Shown: one piece after another, positions 25,101 to 32,482 of the stretch
Layout: each line of letters starts with the position of its first letter
How positions within the stretch are numbered: position 1 is the stretch's first letter
NCBI GenBank assembly: GCA_947625895.1
Contig: CANQPZ010000011.1
Span: 1 to 39,852, forward strand
Source: an uncultured Clostridia bacterium
GTDB lineage: Bacteria; Bacillota; Clostridia; TANB77; CAG-508
Direction of reading: 5' to 3'
Length of the DNA stretch: 39,852 nucleotides
Made by a program: the position numbers and the translations under genes
Notes under the pieces: generated by a model
Told to the model about the DNA's origin: nothing
Seen by the model: the letters and a program-made list of their open reading frames with translations, nothing else
Database searches by the model: none

Positions 25101-25520
25101 GAAGAAATTAAAAAGAAACTAAGTAAACAGTTTAAGATGAAAGGTTTGATTGTTGCAGATGTCGATATTGTAAAAATGATGGACACAAGCCTTGAACCAT
25201 CTACATATTCTGATACAATTCCAGTTTATTTGGATAAGGATGGCAATATTAGTAAGTCAAAATCAAGTGCATTAGATAAAGAAAAATTTGAAAATTTACA
25301 AAAATATATTAAGAATATAATTTCACAAATTTCTAAAGAAATTTTTAGTGGAAGTATTGATATTAAACCTTATTATATGAATAAAAAATCGCCTTGTGAT
25401 TATTGCGAATATAAGTCTATATGTAATTTTAATCCTAAATTCAAAGGCAATGATTATAGATATATAAAAAATATGAGTAAAGAATATATTTTGGATGAAA
25501 TTGCTAATAGAAAGGAATAA
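22182..25520 (+). CDS. addB: AddB subunit of the AddAB helicase-nuclease
   Basis: 1112 residues from ATG 22182. The GTG at 22149 in the ORF track has no ribosome binding site, whereas AGGAT precedes 22182, and the resulting MEFKIVYGKSGAGKTT matches the family start. Walker A is GKSGAGKT. The C-terminal RecB-like nuclease shows GKIDRID and IIDYKSS (metal-binding Asp and Lys). The iron-sulfur staple has its first cysteine at YRSCPFSF and the last three in PCDYCEYKSICNF. With AddA it processes double-strand ends for RecA loading. The usual downstream addA is not in the window: a terminator and converging genes follow. Confidence 0.93.
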   Translation: MEFKIVYGKSGAGKTTYIYDEIKEKIKENNKIYIVVPEQFSFSAENNLLNVVDGNSSINAEVLTLSRMADRVISEVMGNYQIHLSKVGKSMIIYDIIENLKKETNFLKSSDKNLELVLNMITEFKKHNVNPQTIQDGIETIDDKYLNLKLEDARKIFQKYQDRIAENYIDEADSLDILADHIEEVNFFNDSIIYIDEFAGFTPNEYRIIEKLCTIAKEITVTICTDSLQKVDNIDDSIFYFNEITAEKLIEIAKRNGCFLTKVHLDENKKFKNEELKVLEQNLYVNNSKYEDCTKDISLFIAKNPYSECENVASQILKLVRECGYRYRDIVVISADMERYSADVKAIFEKYNIPVFIDEKKDVSNNILMKFMISLLNVITNNFSYESVFSYIKSGVLNYNEEDIFLLENYVNKWGIRGNKWYKDDFNYEEKNDIQDRLNDLRKEIVSPILDFKNDFNGEKTAKEITVELYKFITDNHIQENILNRADLFESAGNIEIAEEYRAGVKIFFDVLDEIYMIFENDKMSFDRYNKILQIGIAKSEFGRIPSSFDQVLFGDVDRSKATDVKVLFLIGVNDDVIPKILKDEGFFNDKDRDKLKENNLEIAKNSIELLYENQFNIYKVLTMPEEKLFLSYTATDKESNSLRPSILITQIKKIFPNLTEDSDVVNNKKEITTREATFDTAIDKYKQFIDDQEIEDEWKEIILWYKRNNAQRMKKILEGASYNNLPEKISAKNIEKMYGKSLRASVSRLEQYRSCPFSFHLKYGLKLKEQEELKIRPLDTGNFMHEVIDEVFSKIEDAEIDIKAITDDELKKIVNDIINQKLNMSKNYIFSSSPKFIALTTRLKKVIFQSIGYIVEQFKNSKFELYGHEVEFSEKSALKPMKIELENGNNVVITGKIDRIDVAKTDNNTYVRIIDYKSSVRDVDLNKVVAGIQIQLLTYLDEVAVQKNFDPAGILYFGLIDTIVKSDKNISDEEIKKKLSKQFKMKGLIVADVDIVKMMDTSLEPSTYSDTIPVYLDKDGNISKSKSSALDKEKFENLQKYIKNIISQISKEIFSGSIDIKPYYMNKKSPCDYCEYKSICNFNPKFKGNDYRYIKNMSKEYILDEIANRKE

Positions 25521-25594
25521 TAAAGGTAACAAAAGATACGCTTAAAGTAAAAAGATAATTATATTTATTATTGAAAAGGGAATAAGTAGAAATA

Positions 25595-25635
25595 AAAAAA
25601 CCTTCTTTGTTTTGTTTAACAAAGAAGGGTTTTTA
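25595..25635. terminator. Bidirectional terminator between addB and porB
   Basis: The arms AAAAACCTTCTTTGTT and AACAAAGAAGGGTTTTT pair apart from one wobble, with A- and T-runs on opposite sides. Confidence 0.85.
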
Positions 25636-25650
25636 TATAAAAGTTTAACC

Positions 25651-26610
25651 TTATTCTTGTTCTTTATTTGTCATTTCTTCAAGATCTAATAGTTCTTGCC
25701 AACGTCTATCTACTTCTTCTTGGAATTCTTTAATCATCCACTCATTACCTTGTTTAAACATATGTTTAAATCTTTTTTGTGGTCTTAAAAATTCTTCTAC
25801 TGGAAGTTTTTTAGCTGGTTTATATGTGATGTGATATTTTCCATCAACAACTTCATATAAAGGCCAGTAACATGTATCGGCAGCAAGTTTATTTATTACC
25901 ATTAAATCTTCTGTATTATATCCCCAACCTCTTGGGCAAGGTGCCATTACATTTAAGAATGCTGGACCTTTTGTATAAATAGCTTTTTCTGATTTTTCAT
26001 ATAAATCTTTGAAGTTTGTCATTGCTAATGTTTGAGCAACATAAGGAATGTGATGACCTACCATTATTTTTGATAAATCTTTTCTATTTTGCATTTTTCC
26101 AGGAATAACTGATCCTGCAGGAGATGTTGTAGTGTCAGCAAATCTTGGTGTTGCTGATGAACGTTGAATACCTGTATTCATGTATGCTCCGTTATCATAG
26201 CAAACATATACCATATCGTGACCTCTTTCCATAGCTCCTGAAAGTGATTGTAAACCTATATCATAAGTTCCACCGTCACCACCAAATGCGATGAATTTTG
26301 TTTCTTTTCCTTCTGGTAATTTTCCTTGTTCTTTCATAGATTGATAAGCTGCTTCAACTCCTGAAAGAGTTGCTCCAGCACATTCAAATGCTGTATGTAT
26401 AAAAGAATCTGTCCAAGCTGTATATGGATATATGAAAGTAGAAACTTCCATACAACCAGTTGCATTTGCAATAACTGCATGATCTTCTGGCTTTAATGCT
26501 CTTAAAACCATTCTAGCAACTGCAGGTGCTCCACAACCAGCACACATTCTGTGTCCAGATGTTAGTCTAGAAGGTTTATTAACCATAATTTCTTGTAAAT
26601 TATATGCCAT
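25651..26610 (-). CDS. porB: Pyruvate:ferredoxin oxidoreductase, beta subunit
   Basis: 319 residues, the thiamine pyrophosphate-binding subunit. SGHRMCAGCGAP and NATGCMEV carry cysteines for the proximal [4Fe-4S] cluster, with a fourth in VMAPCPRGWG. GGDGGTYDIGLQSLSGAMERG together with YDNGAYMNTG is the GDG...N thiamine diphosphate motif. The complex oxidises pyruvate to acetyl-CoA and CO2 and reduces ferredoxin. Its ATG overlaps the porA stop (TAATG), so translation is coupled. It is the last gene of the operon. Pyruvate rather than another 2-oxoacid is inferred from the overall Por-like sequence. Confidence 0.93.
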   Translation of the reverse strand: MAYNLQEIMVNKPSRLTSGHRMCAGCGAPAVARMVLRALKPEDHAVIANATGCMEVSTFIYPYTAWTDSFIHTAFECAGATLSGVEAAYQSMKEQGKLPEGKETKFIAFGGDGGTYDIGLQSLSGAMERGHDMVYVCYDNGAYMNTGIQRSSATPRFADTTTSPAGSVIPGKMQNRKDLSKIMVGHHIPYVAQTLAMTNFKDLYEKSEKAIYTKGPAFLNVMAPCPRGWGYNTEDLMVINKLAADTCYWPLYEVVDGKYHITYKPAKKLPVEEFLRPQKRFKHMFKQGNEWMIKEFQEEVDRRWQELLDLEEMTNKEQE

Positions 26611-27797
26611 TATTTATCCCCCCTTAAACCTAAATATCTGTAAGGATTTTCATTTTTACCTTCTTTTTCAATTTCAATTAAATCATTATATACTGATTCA
26701 ATTTCTTTTGTAGTTGTATCTCTACCTCCAATACCATAAACGTAATTTACAGTTGGAATAGTTAATTTTTCATTGTACATTCCTGATACAACATCTTCAT
26801 ATAATGCACCACCTTGGCCATTTAAAGAATCTGCTTTATCAAGTACTGCAACAACTTTTGCTTTTGATAATGCTTTTGCAATTTCTTCACCTGGGAATGG
26901 TCTGAATACTCTAACTTTAAGTAATCCAGCTTTAATTCCTTTTTCTCTTAATTCATTAACAGTTTGTTTTACTGTTCCTGCTGTAGAGTTCATACAAACG
27001 ATTACATATTCTGCATCATCTAATTTATATTCTTCAAATAATCCATATTTTCTTCCTGTCATTTTTTCAAATTCTTTTGAAACTTCTAAGATTACTTTTT
27101 TAGCATTTTTCATTGCTATAGCTTGTTGAGCTTTATGTTCAAATAGATAACTTTGTAGATCTAATGGTCCTATTGCCATTGGATTTTTGTCATCTAATAA
27201 ATAATGCTCTGGAGTATATTTTCCAACGAATTCTTTTACTTTTTCATCTTCAATTAGTTCTATGTTTTCAATTGAATGAGAAGTAATGAATCCATCTTGG
27301 CATACCATTAATGGTAGTAGAACATCCTTATGTTCTGCTATTCTGTTTGCCATAATTGTATTATCATATGCTTCTTGATTGTTTTCTGAAAATAATTGAA
27401 TCCATCCGCTATCTCTAGCACCCATGGCATCAGAATGATCATTATGGATATTTAATGGTCCTGATACAGCTCTATTTACAAGAGATAGAACTATTGGAAG
27501 TCTTAAACTTGATGCGATATATATCATTTCCCACATTAGAGATAAACCATTAGCTGATGTAGCAGTCATTGTTCTTGCACCTGCTGCTTCTGAACCTATA
27601 CAAGCACTCATTGCACTATGTTCACTTTCAACTGCAACAAAGTTTGTATCTACTTGTCCATTACTTACAAAAGTAGAGAAATATTGTGGTATTTCTGTAG
27701 ATGGTGTAATAGGGAAGGCAGCAACTACATCTGGATTAATTTGTTTCATAGCTGTAGCTACGGCTTCATTACCACTTAATCTTTCACGAATTCCCAT
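26610..27797 (-). CDS. porA: Pyruvate:ferredoxin oxidoreductase, alpha subunit
   Basis: 395 residues. The start MGIRERLSGNEAVATAMKQINPDVVAAFPITPSTEIP is characteristic of the pyrimidine-binding alpha chain, with VESEHSAMSACIGSEAAGARTMTATSANGLSLMWE carrying the conserved catalytic-pocket Glu. NIHNDHSDAMGARDSGWIQLFSENNQEAYD and the domain II stretch LLKVRVFRPFPGEEI follow. AAGGAGG precedes the ATG. It sits 2 bases after porD and overlaps porB by one base, giving the operon order C-D-A-B. Confidence 0.93.
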   Translation of the reverse strand: MGIRERLSGNEAVATAMKQINPDVVAAFPITPSTEIPQYFSTFVSNGQVDTNFVAVESEHSAMSACIGSEAAGARTMTATSANGLSLMWEMIYIASSLRLPIVLSLVNRAVSGPLNIHNDHSDAMGARDSGWIQLFSENNQEAYDNTIMANRIAEHKDVLLPLMVCQDGFITSHSIENIELIEDEKVKEFVGKYTPEHYLLDDKNPMAIGPLDLQSYLFEHKAQQAIAMKNAKKVILEVSKEFEKMTGRKYGLFEEYKLDDAEYVIVCMNSTAGTVKQTVNELREKGIKAGLLKVRVFRPFPGEEIAKALSKAKVVAVLDKADSLNGQGGALYEDVVSGMYNEKLTIPTVNYVYGIGGRDTTTKEIESVYNDLIEIEKEGKNENPYRYLGLRGDK

Positions 27798-27799
27798 AT

Positions 27800-28093
27800 T
27801 TAAACCTCCTTTTCAATTGCTTTGAAAGGACAAACTTTTGCACAAACCATGCATCCTTTGCAAGCATCATAATTAAAATTAGTTCTTTTCTTTTCTTTAG
27901 TAACTGGTATTGCGTCATCTGGACATACTGGCCAACATAAACCACATTGTTTACATTTTTCTTCTATCCATATAGGCTTTTGACTACGCCAGTCACCTGT
28001 TTTAAATTCCTTAGCATTTCCAGCATCATAAATGTTTCCACCTATTGTTAGATCTTGATAAGGAGTTTTTGGATTAATTTTATTCTCAGTCAT
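27800..28093 (-). CDS. porD: Pyruvate:ferredoxin oxidoreductase, delta (ferredoxin-like) subunit
   Basis: 97 residues from the ATG at 28093. The upstream ATG at 28099 is too close to AAAGGA. Two [4Fe-4S] ferredoxin motifs are present: CKQCGLCWPVCPDDAI and CKGCMVCAKVCPFKAI. This subunit carries electrons from the thiamine site to external ferredoxin. It lies 14 bases after porC and 2 bases before porA, in the middle of the operon. Confidence 0.93.
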   Translation of the reverse strand: MTENKINPKTPYQDLTIGGNIYDAGNAKEFKTGDWRSQKPIWIEEKCKQCGLCWPVCPDDAIPVTKEKKRTNFNYDACKGCMVCAKVCPFKAIEKEV

Positions 28094-28107
28094 AACCATC
28101 TTCCTTT

Positions 28108-28689
28108 CTATTTAACTTTTTCTACTTGTTTTAAAGCCATTTCTAGTGCTTTCATATTTCCATCTATAACTTCAGGCTTTTTAGCAAATTTATGTTTAAA
28201 AGAACCTACCATATCATTTAAGAACTCTTCGTCTGTCATGATTTGAGATACTTTTACAATTGCTGCAAGCATTGGTGTATTAGGAAAATATTTTCCTAGA
28301 GCTTCCATTGAAATTTTTCTTGCGTCAATTTTGTAAATTGATCCATCATAATCTTTTAGTACTTCTTTTAAATACTCATTATCTTTTGTAGTATTGATAA
28401 CTATGGCTCCTGTTGTTTTTAAACCACTTGCAACATCAACAACTCCAAGAAGTGTGTCATCAACAACTACAACATAATCTGGTTCATAAATGTTGCTATG
28501 AATTGTGATTGGTTCTGTACTGATTCTGTTATATGCTGTTATTGGAGCACCCATTCTTTCTGGACCATATTCAGGAAATCCTTGAATATATTTTCCTGTG
28601 TTAAATGCTGCATCTGCAAGTAGAAGAGAAGCTGTTTTAGCACCTTGTCCACCTCTACCGTGCCATCTTATTTCAATTAAGTTTTGCAT
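28108..28689 (-). CDS. porC: Pyruvate:ferredoxin oxidoreductase, gamma subunit
   Basis: 193 residues. IRWHGRGGQGAKTASLLLADAAFNTGKYIQGFPEYGPERMGAPITAYNRIS is the diagnostic gamma-subunit start, with the GRGGQG loop and PEYGPER motif. DYVVVVDDTLL and an ending rich in Lys and Val match the family. AAAGGAGG lies before the ATG. It follows the 28726-29400 gene by 36 bases without a terminator and is first of the four por genes. Confidence 0.93.
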   Translation of the reverse strand: MQNLIEIRWHGRGGQGAKTASLLLADAAFNTGKYIQGFPEYGPERMGAPITAYNRISTEPITIHSNIYEPDYVVVVDDTLLGVVDVASGLKTTGAIVINTTKDNEYLKEVLKDYDGSIYKIDARKISMEALGKYFPNTPMLAAIVKVSQIMTDEEFLNDMVGSFKHKFAKKPEVIDGNMKALEMALKQVEKVK

Positions 28690-28725
28690 ATGTAGTTTTC
28701 CTCCTTTATATTAAAAAATAAATTA

Positions 28726-29400
28726 TTATCTTCCTATCATATTAAGATTAAATTCATACCCATTTCCATCTGTACATTCTATAACTGCTGAAAGTTTTTT
28801 ATTACCATTTTCTGTAGTTGTTGTAGCATAAACTCTACTTGCTTCAGGAATGTCTTGAATATAACCATCAACTTTAAATTTTCCAGTATTATAAGCATTT
28901 TCTATATCTACGTAATATAATCTACCAGATTCACCAAGTAATAAAAGAATTGGATAATCATATCCATCAACTAAAAAAGTATAGTCTGATTTAATGTTTT
29001 CCGGAATATTGTTTATTGGATACTCTAAAGAAACTTGAACTTTAGAATTTTCATTTAATAATGATTCTGAATCTTGACCTATTAGAACTTTATTAGAATT
29101 TTCTAATGTTACTAGATATAATCTCGGAGAATCTTCTACTAATGGTTCAAATGTTTTGTTTTGACTTGATGTGGTATTAGATTCTGAATTTGCTTTTGTA
29201 TATATTTTTGATGGTAGAACAACATCTGCTTTTTTTGCAACTTGGATATCGTCTACAGAAATGTATTCACTATTTTCATCTTTAGCATCAGCTGTTTTTA
29301 TATTCTTTCTAGGTATAAAAAAAGCGATAATTGCTACGGCAATAAGAACAATAGCACAAATTCCTAATATGTTAAGGAATAACTTTTTCTTTCTTCGCAC
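28726..29400 (-). CDS. Membrane-anchored protein of unknown function at the head of the por operon
   Basis: 224 residues from a GTG start with a perfect AAGGAGG. A basic MRRKKK end precedes one helix (LNILGICAIVLIAVAIIAFFI), then a Ser/Thr/Asn linker and an extracytoplasmic domain. That domain has repeated beta-strand-like segments (RLYLVTLENSNKVLIGQD, YPILLLLGESGRLYYVDIEN), perhaps a propeller- or lipocalin-like fold. No family is recognised. The only promoter I see for the por genes is upstream of it, so it is probably cotranscribed with them. A functional link to pyruvate oxidation is not obvious. Confidence 0.6.
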   Translation of the reverse strand: MRRKKKLFLNILGICAIVLIAVAIIAFFIPRKNIKTADAKDENSEYISVDDIQVAKKADVVLPSKIYTKANSESNTTSSQNKTFEPLVEDSPRLYLVTLENSNKVLIGQDSESLLNENSKVQVSLEYPINNIPENIKSDYTFLVDGYDYPILLLLGESGRLYYVDIENAYNTGKFKVDGYIQDIPEASRVYATTTTENGNKKLSAVIECTDGNGYEFNLNMIGR

Positions 29401-29448
29401 AAATTACCTCCTTAATTGAATTTTAGTAAAGTACTTTTTACCATTGCT

Positions 29449-29477
29449 ATTATATAGGAAATAAAAAAATATAACAA
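29449..29477 (-). promoter_or_regulatory. Promoter of the 28726-29400/por operon
   Basis: On the minus strand: TTGTTA, 17 bases, TATAAT, about 50 bases before the GTG start. Confidence 0.6.
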
Positions 29478-29605
29478 GATATTATAAGATAAATTATATA
29501 AAATTATTAAATCTAAAAAATTTTATAGTCAAAAAAATTATTGAATTATATATGATGTGTATTTGTTTGCGGAACCGGTGATTGTGTCGATTTTAAAACA
29601 ATAAT

Positions 29606-29622
29606 ATTACAAAAATATTACA
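29606..29622 (-). promoter_or_regulatory. WalR (YycF) box upstream of minD
   Basis: ATTACA-5 bases-ATTACA on the plus strand, i.e. TGTAAT-N5-TGTAAT on the minus strand, a perfect match to the WalR consensus TGTWAH-N5-TGTWAH. It ends 7 bases upstream of the minD -35 element. The assignment rests on consensus and on the shared layout at ftsA. Confidence 0.6.
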
Positions 29623-29629
29623 TTTTGCA

Positions 29630-29658
29630 TTGACTTTTTATATAAAAAAATATAAGAT
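29630..29658 (+). promoter_or_regulatory. Promoter of the minD-minE-rodA operon
   Basis: TTGACT, 17 bases, TAAGAT, about 50 bases before the minD start. Confidence 0.65.
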
Positions 29659-29709
29659 ATTAGAAGTAAAAGCAAATACGAGTTATCGCTTTTAATCAAG
29701 GAGGATAAT

Positions 29710-30504
29710 ATGGGAGAAGTTATAGTAATAACATCTGGTAAAGGTGGAGTTGGAAAAACAACAACAACTGCAAACTTAGGTTCTGCACTAGCTTTGGCCG
29801 GTAAAAAGGTTGCTTTAGTAGATACAGATATAGGTTTAAGAAATCTAGACGTTGTTATGGGACTAGAGAACAGGATTGTATATGACATTGTTGATGTCAT
29901 TGAAGAAAAATGTAAAGTTAGACAAGCTTTGATAAAAGATAAACGTTTTAAAGAATTGTTTTTACTTCCAGCAGCTCAGACAAGAGATAAGACTGCTATT
30001 AATGAAGAACAAATGAAAGAATTAATTTCTAAATTAAAAGAAGAATTTGAGTATATATTAATAGATTGTCCTGCTGGTATAGAGCAAGGTTTTAAAAATG
30101 CAATTGTTGGTGCTGATAGGGCAATTGTTGTTACTACAGCAGAAATTTCAGCAATTAGGGATGCTGACAGAATTATAGGTCTACTAGAATCTTCAGATAT
30201 TAAAAACCCAGAATTAATAGTAAATAGATTACGTCCAGCTATGGTAAAAAAAGGTGAAATGATGGATGTTGATGATATTGTTGATTTACTATCAATAGAT
30301 TTAATTGGTGTTGTTCCTGATGATGAATACATCATAACTCAAACTAATAAAGGTGAGCCTGTTATATCTAACAGAAAAGCACCTTCAGGAAAGGCATATA
30401 TTGAAATCTCAAGAAGAATTTTAGGAGAAAATATTGATGTAAGTGTACCTGGAAAAGAAACAGGTTTCTTTGCAAAATTAAAAAGAGCTTTTGGAAAAAA
30501 ATAG
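29710..30504 (+). CDS. minD: Septum-site determining ATPase MinD
   Basis: 264 residues. The deviant Walker A GKGGVGKTT (residues 10-18) and the ATP/Mg motif LVDTDIGLRNLD mark a ParA/MinD ATPase. The membrane-targeting amphipathic helix ETGFFAKLKRAFGKK is at the C-terminus. MinD binds the membrane in its ATP form and recruits MinC to block FtsZ rings away from midcell. minE follows 20 bases later. No minC is visible in the window. AAGGAGG precedes the ATG. Confidence 0.96.
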   Translation: MGEVIVITSGKGGVGKTTTTANLGSALALAGKKVALVDTDIGLRNLDVVMGLENRIVYDIVDVIEEKCKVRQALIKDKRFKELFLLPAAQTRDKTAINEEQMKELISKLKEEFEYILIDCPAGIEQGFKNAIVGADRAIVVTTAEISAIRDADRIIGLLESSDIKNPELIVNRLRPAMVKKGEMMDVDDIVDLLSIDLIGVVPDDEYIITQTNKGEPVISNRKAPSGKAYIEISRRILGENIDVSVPGKETGFFAKLKRAFGKK

Positions 30505-30524
30505 ATAATAACTGGAGGTAAACA

Positions 30525-31088
30525 ATGTTTGAAGGAATTTCAACTTTTTTTAAAAGAGTTTTTAAAGTAGGAAATTCAGCAGATGAAACATCTAAAGACA
30601 CAGCAAAAGAGAGATTACATTTAGTACTTATGCAAGATAGGGCTAATGTGTCTGCAGACTTTCTAGACTTAATGAAACAAGAAATTATAGAAGTTATCAA
30701 AAAATATATAGATGTTGATGAAAAAGAGATAGATGTTAGATTAACAAATCAACCTAATGATGACGGAACAACTGGTGCACCTGCACTTTATGCTAATATA
30801 CCAATCATTAATATAAAGAATGATGTTAAAGGCGAAAAAATTAGAGAACAAAAAGAGATGGAAGAAAAAAGCAAATTAGCAGATAATAAAGAAAATGAGC
30901 AAGAAGAAAAAGAAGAAATCGAAAAGGATGAAGAAGTAGAGCAAGAAGAAAAAGATAAGAAACAAAAAAAGAATAAAAAACATGGAAAAGAAGAGAATGA
31001 CGAGGAAGACATAAAAGAATCTGAAGAAGATAATGAGGATGTTGAAGAAGAAAATAGTAAAGACGATGATGATGAATCTGATGAATAA
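30525..31088 (+). CDS. minE: MinE with a long charged C-terminal extension
   Basis: 187 residues, about twice the usual length. Residues 1-100 form a normal MinE: an N-terminal amphipathic membrane and MinD-binding segment (FEGISTFFKRVF), KERLHLVLMQDRANVSADFLDLMKQEIIEVIKKYIDVD (MinD-stimulating helix and topology domain) and EIDVRLTNQ. A tail of about 85 residues follows, made almost only of Glu, Lys, Asp and Asn (EEKEEIEKDEEVEQEEKDKK and a final DDDDESDE), predicted disordered. Its coding DNA is a purine-rich low-complexity run. The frame is intact and rodA begins 48 bases later. MinE triggers ATP hydrolysis by MinD. The tail's role is unknown. Confidence 0.92.
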   Translation: MFEGISTFFKRVFKVGNSADETSKDTAKERLHLVLMQDRANVSADFLDLMKQEIIEVIKKYIDVDEKEIDVRLTNQPNDDGTTGAPALYANIPIINIKNDVKGEKIREQKEMEEKSKLADNKENEQEEKEEIEKDEEVEQEEKDKKQKKNKKHGKEENDEEDIKESEEDNEDVEEENSKDDDDESDE

Positions 31089-31136
31089 ATTTTAGCTCAT
31101 TGCTGTTTTTAAATATTACTGATGATGAGGTTGTAA

Positions 31137-32240
31137 ATGAGAAAAAAACTTTTAAAGAATATGGATTGGGGAGTATTAATCTGTACATTGTTACTATTTA
31201 TAGTAGGATTATTTGCACTCTTTTCTACTACTCAAAATTCTAATTATAATGAATTTATAAAACAATTGAAATGGTTTGCTATTAGCATACCATTTTTCGT
31301 ATTGGCTGTTGTGATTGATTATGAAAAGATTTTGAAAATTGCACCTGCTGCTTATGGAGTGTGTATATTCTTATTAATACTTGTTATATTTACGAATCCA
31401 ATCTCAGGAGCAAGTAGTTGGTTCACAATTGGTGGTGTTTCATTCCAGCCTTCAGAAATTGGCAAAGTTGTAACTATTTTATTTATGGCATATACATTGA
31501 ATCTAATACAGGCAAAAGGCAGAAAGGAAATTAATAGATTTCCTAAATTAATTGCATTTATAGCAGTAGCTGCTTTACCAATCTTTTTAATATTAAAAGA
31601 ACCTGACTTAGGTACATCTATTGCATATATTTTTGCAACAGTATTTATTCTTTTTACATCTGGAATTAATAAAAGATATATATTTTTAGCAATTTTGATT
31701 ATAGCAATAACAGCACCAATTATATATATGAATTTACCTGCACATGCTCTTGCAAGAATTGATGTCTTTATGCATCCAGAAAAAGATCCTAGAGGGGCTG
31801 GATATAACATAATGCAATCAAAACTTGCCATTGGAGCTGGAGAAGTATTTGGAATAGGTTATCTTCAAGGTAACCAAACTCAGTTAGGATATTTGCATCC
31901 AAAAACAACTGACTTTATTTTTTCTGCTATAGGGGAAGAAATGGGGTTTGTTGTTGCAGGAGCAATTGTTATTTTATATGTAATTTTAATTACTAGAATT
32001 ATTTTTATTGCAAAGACGGCAAAAGATAATGTTGGATCATGTATTACGATTGGAATTGCAGGTATTTTGTGTTTCCATATGCTTCAAAATATAGGAATGA
32101 CAATTGGTTTATTACCAATTACTGGTGTTCCTTTACCTTTTGTAAGTTATGGTGGAAGTTCACTGCTTGCTAATTTTATTGCAATTGGGTTGGTGCTTAA
32201 TGTTAGTGCGCGTCGTCAAAAAGCCATATTCATCGAATAG
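31137..32240 (+). CDS. rodA: RodA (SEDS peptidoglycan glycosyltransferase)
   Basis: 367 residues with about 10 membrane helices, a member of the FtsW/RodA/SpoVE family that polymerises lipid II. Landmarks are SWFTIGGVSFQPSEIGK (residues about 95-110), the LKEPDLGTS motif containing the catalytic-loop Asp, and GYLHPKTTDFIFSAIGEEMGF. LPITGVPLPFVSYGGSSLLAN lies near the C-terminus. Clustering with minD and minE and the overall sequence favour RodA (elongation) over FtsW. GAGG precedes the ATG. No terminator separates it from minE, so the three genes form an operon. A large hairpin element follows the stop codon. Confidence 0.92.
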   Translation: MRKKLLKNMDWGVLICTLLLFIVGLFALFSTTQNSNYNEFIKQLKWFAISIPFFVLAVVIDYEKILKIAPAAYGVCIFLLILVIFTNPISGASSWFTIGGVSFQPSEIGKVVTILFMAYTLNLIQAKGRKEINRFPKLIAFIAVAALPIFLILKEPDLGTSIAYIFATVFILFTSGINKRYIFLAILIIAITAPIIYMNLPAHALARIDVFMHPEKDPRGAGYNIMQSKLAIGAGEVFGIGYLQGNQTQLGYLHPKTTDFIFSAIGEEMGFVVAGAIVILYVILITRIIFIAKTAKDNVGSCITIGIAGILCFHMLQNIGMTIGLLPITGVPLPFVSYGGSSLLANFIAIGLVLNVSARRQKAIFIE

Positions 32241-32242
32241 GC

Positions 32243-32455
32243 GTTGAAAAAATAATCAGCATCTTGCTTCGTTAAAATTAAGTTTTGAAATCCTCATGTA
32301 CACACGTACACTCCGGTGTTCAAAACTTAATTTTGCCTTGCAATATACTAATTCTTTTTTCAACCTGATGACGGAAAAGATCATCGTACGCCTCCGGTAT
32401 TTTAATTGTAATTTGCCTAGCATAATGGCAATTCTTTTTCCAACCTGATGACAGA
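32243..32455. repeat. Palindromic repeat element between rodA and dusB
   Basis: An outer imperfect inverted repeat (32243-32267 with 32340-32364, 21 of 25 positions matching) encloses a perfect 16-bp inverted repeat (32274-32289 with 32319-32334). The loop contains TACACACGTACACTCCGG. A second, decayed copy of the right half follows. The 25-mer ATTCTTTTTTCAACCTGATG-ACGGA at 32351 recurs at 32431 with 2 differences (period 80), and CTCCGGTGTT has a counterpart CTCCGGTATT. It probably forms a large stem-loop, terminates rodA, or is a MITE-like unit. No coding function is seen. Confidence 0.7.
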
Positions 32456-32482
32456 GGAAAGTAAAGTAAAAGGAAATTTTAT

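Larger units (their letters stand above)
29401..29709. other. Divergent promoter region between the por operon and minD
   Basis: It contains the por operon promoter (29449-29477, minus), two phased ATTACA repeats (29606-29622) and the minD promoter (29630-29658, plus). The remainder is AT-rich and shows no gene. Confidence 0.6.

Noticed and set aside
30788-31188. Minus-strand ORFs rich in Ser and Phe opposite minE
   Set aside because: Mirror images of the Glu/Lys-coding low-complexity tail of minE.
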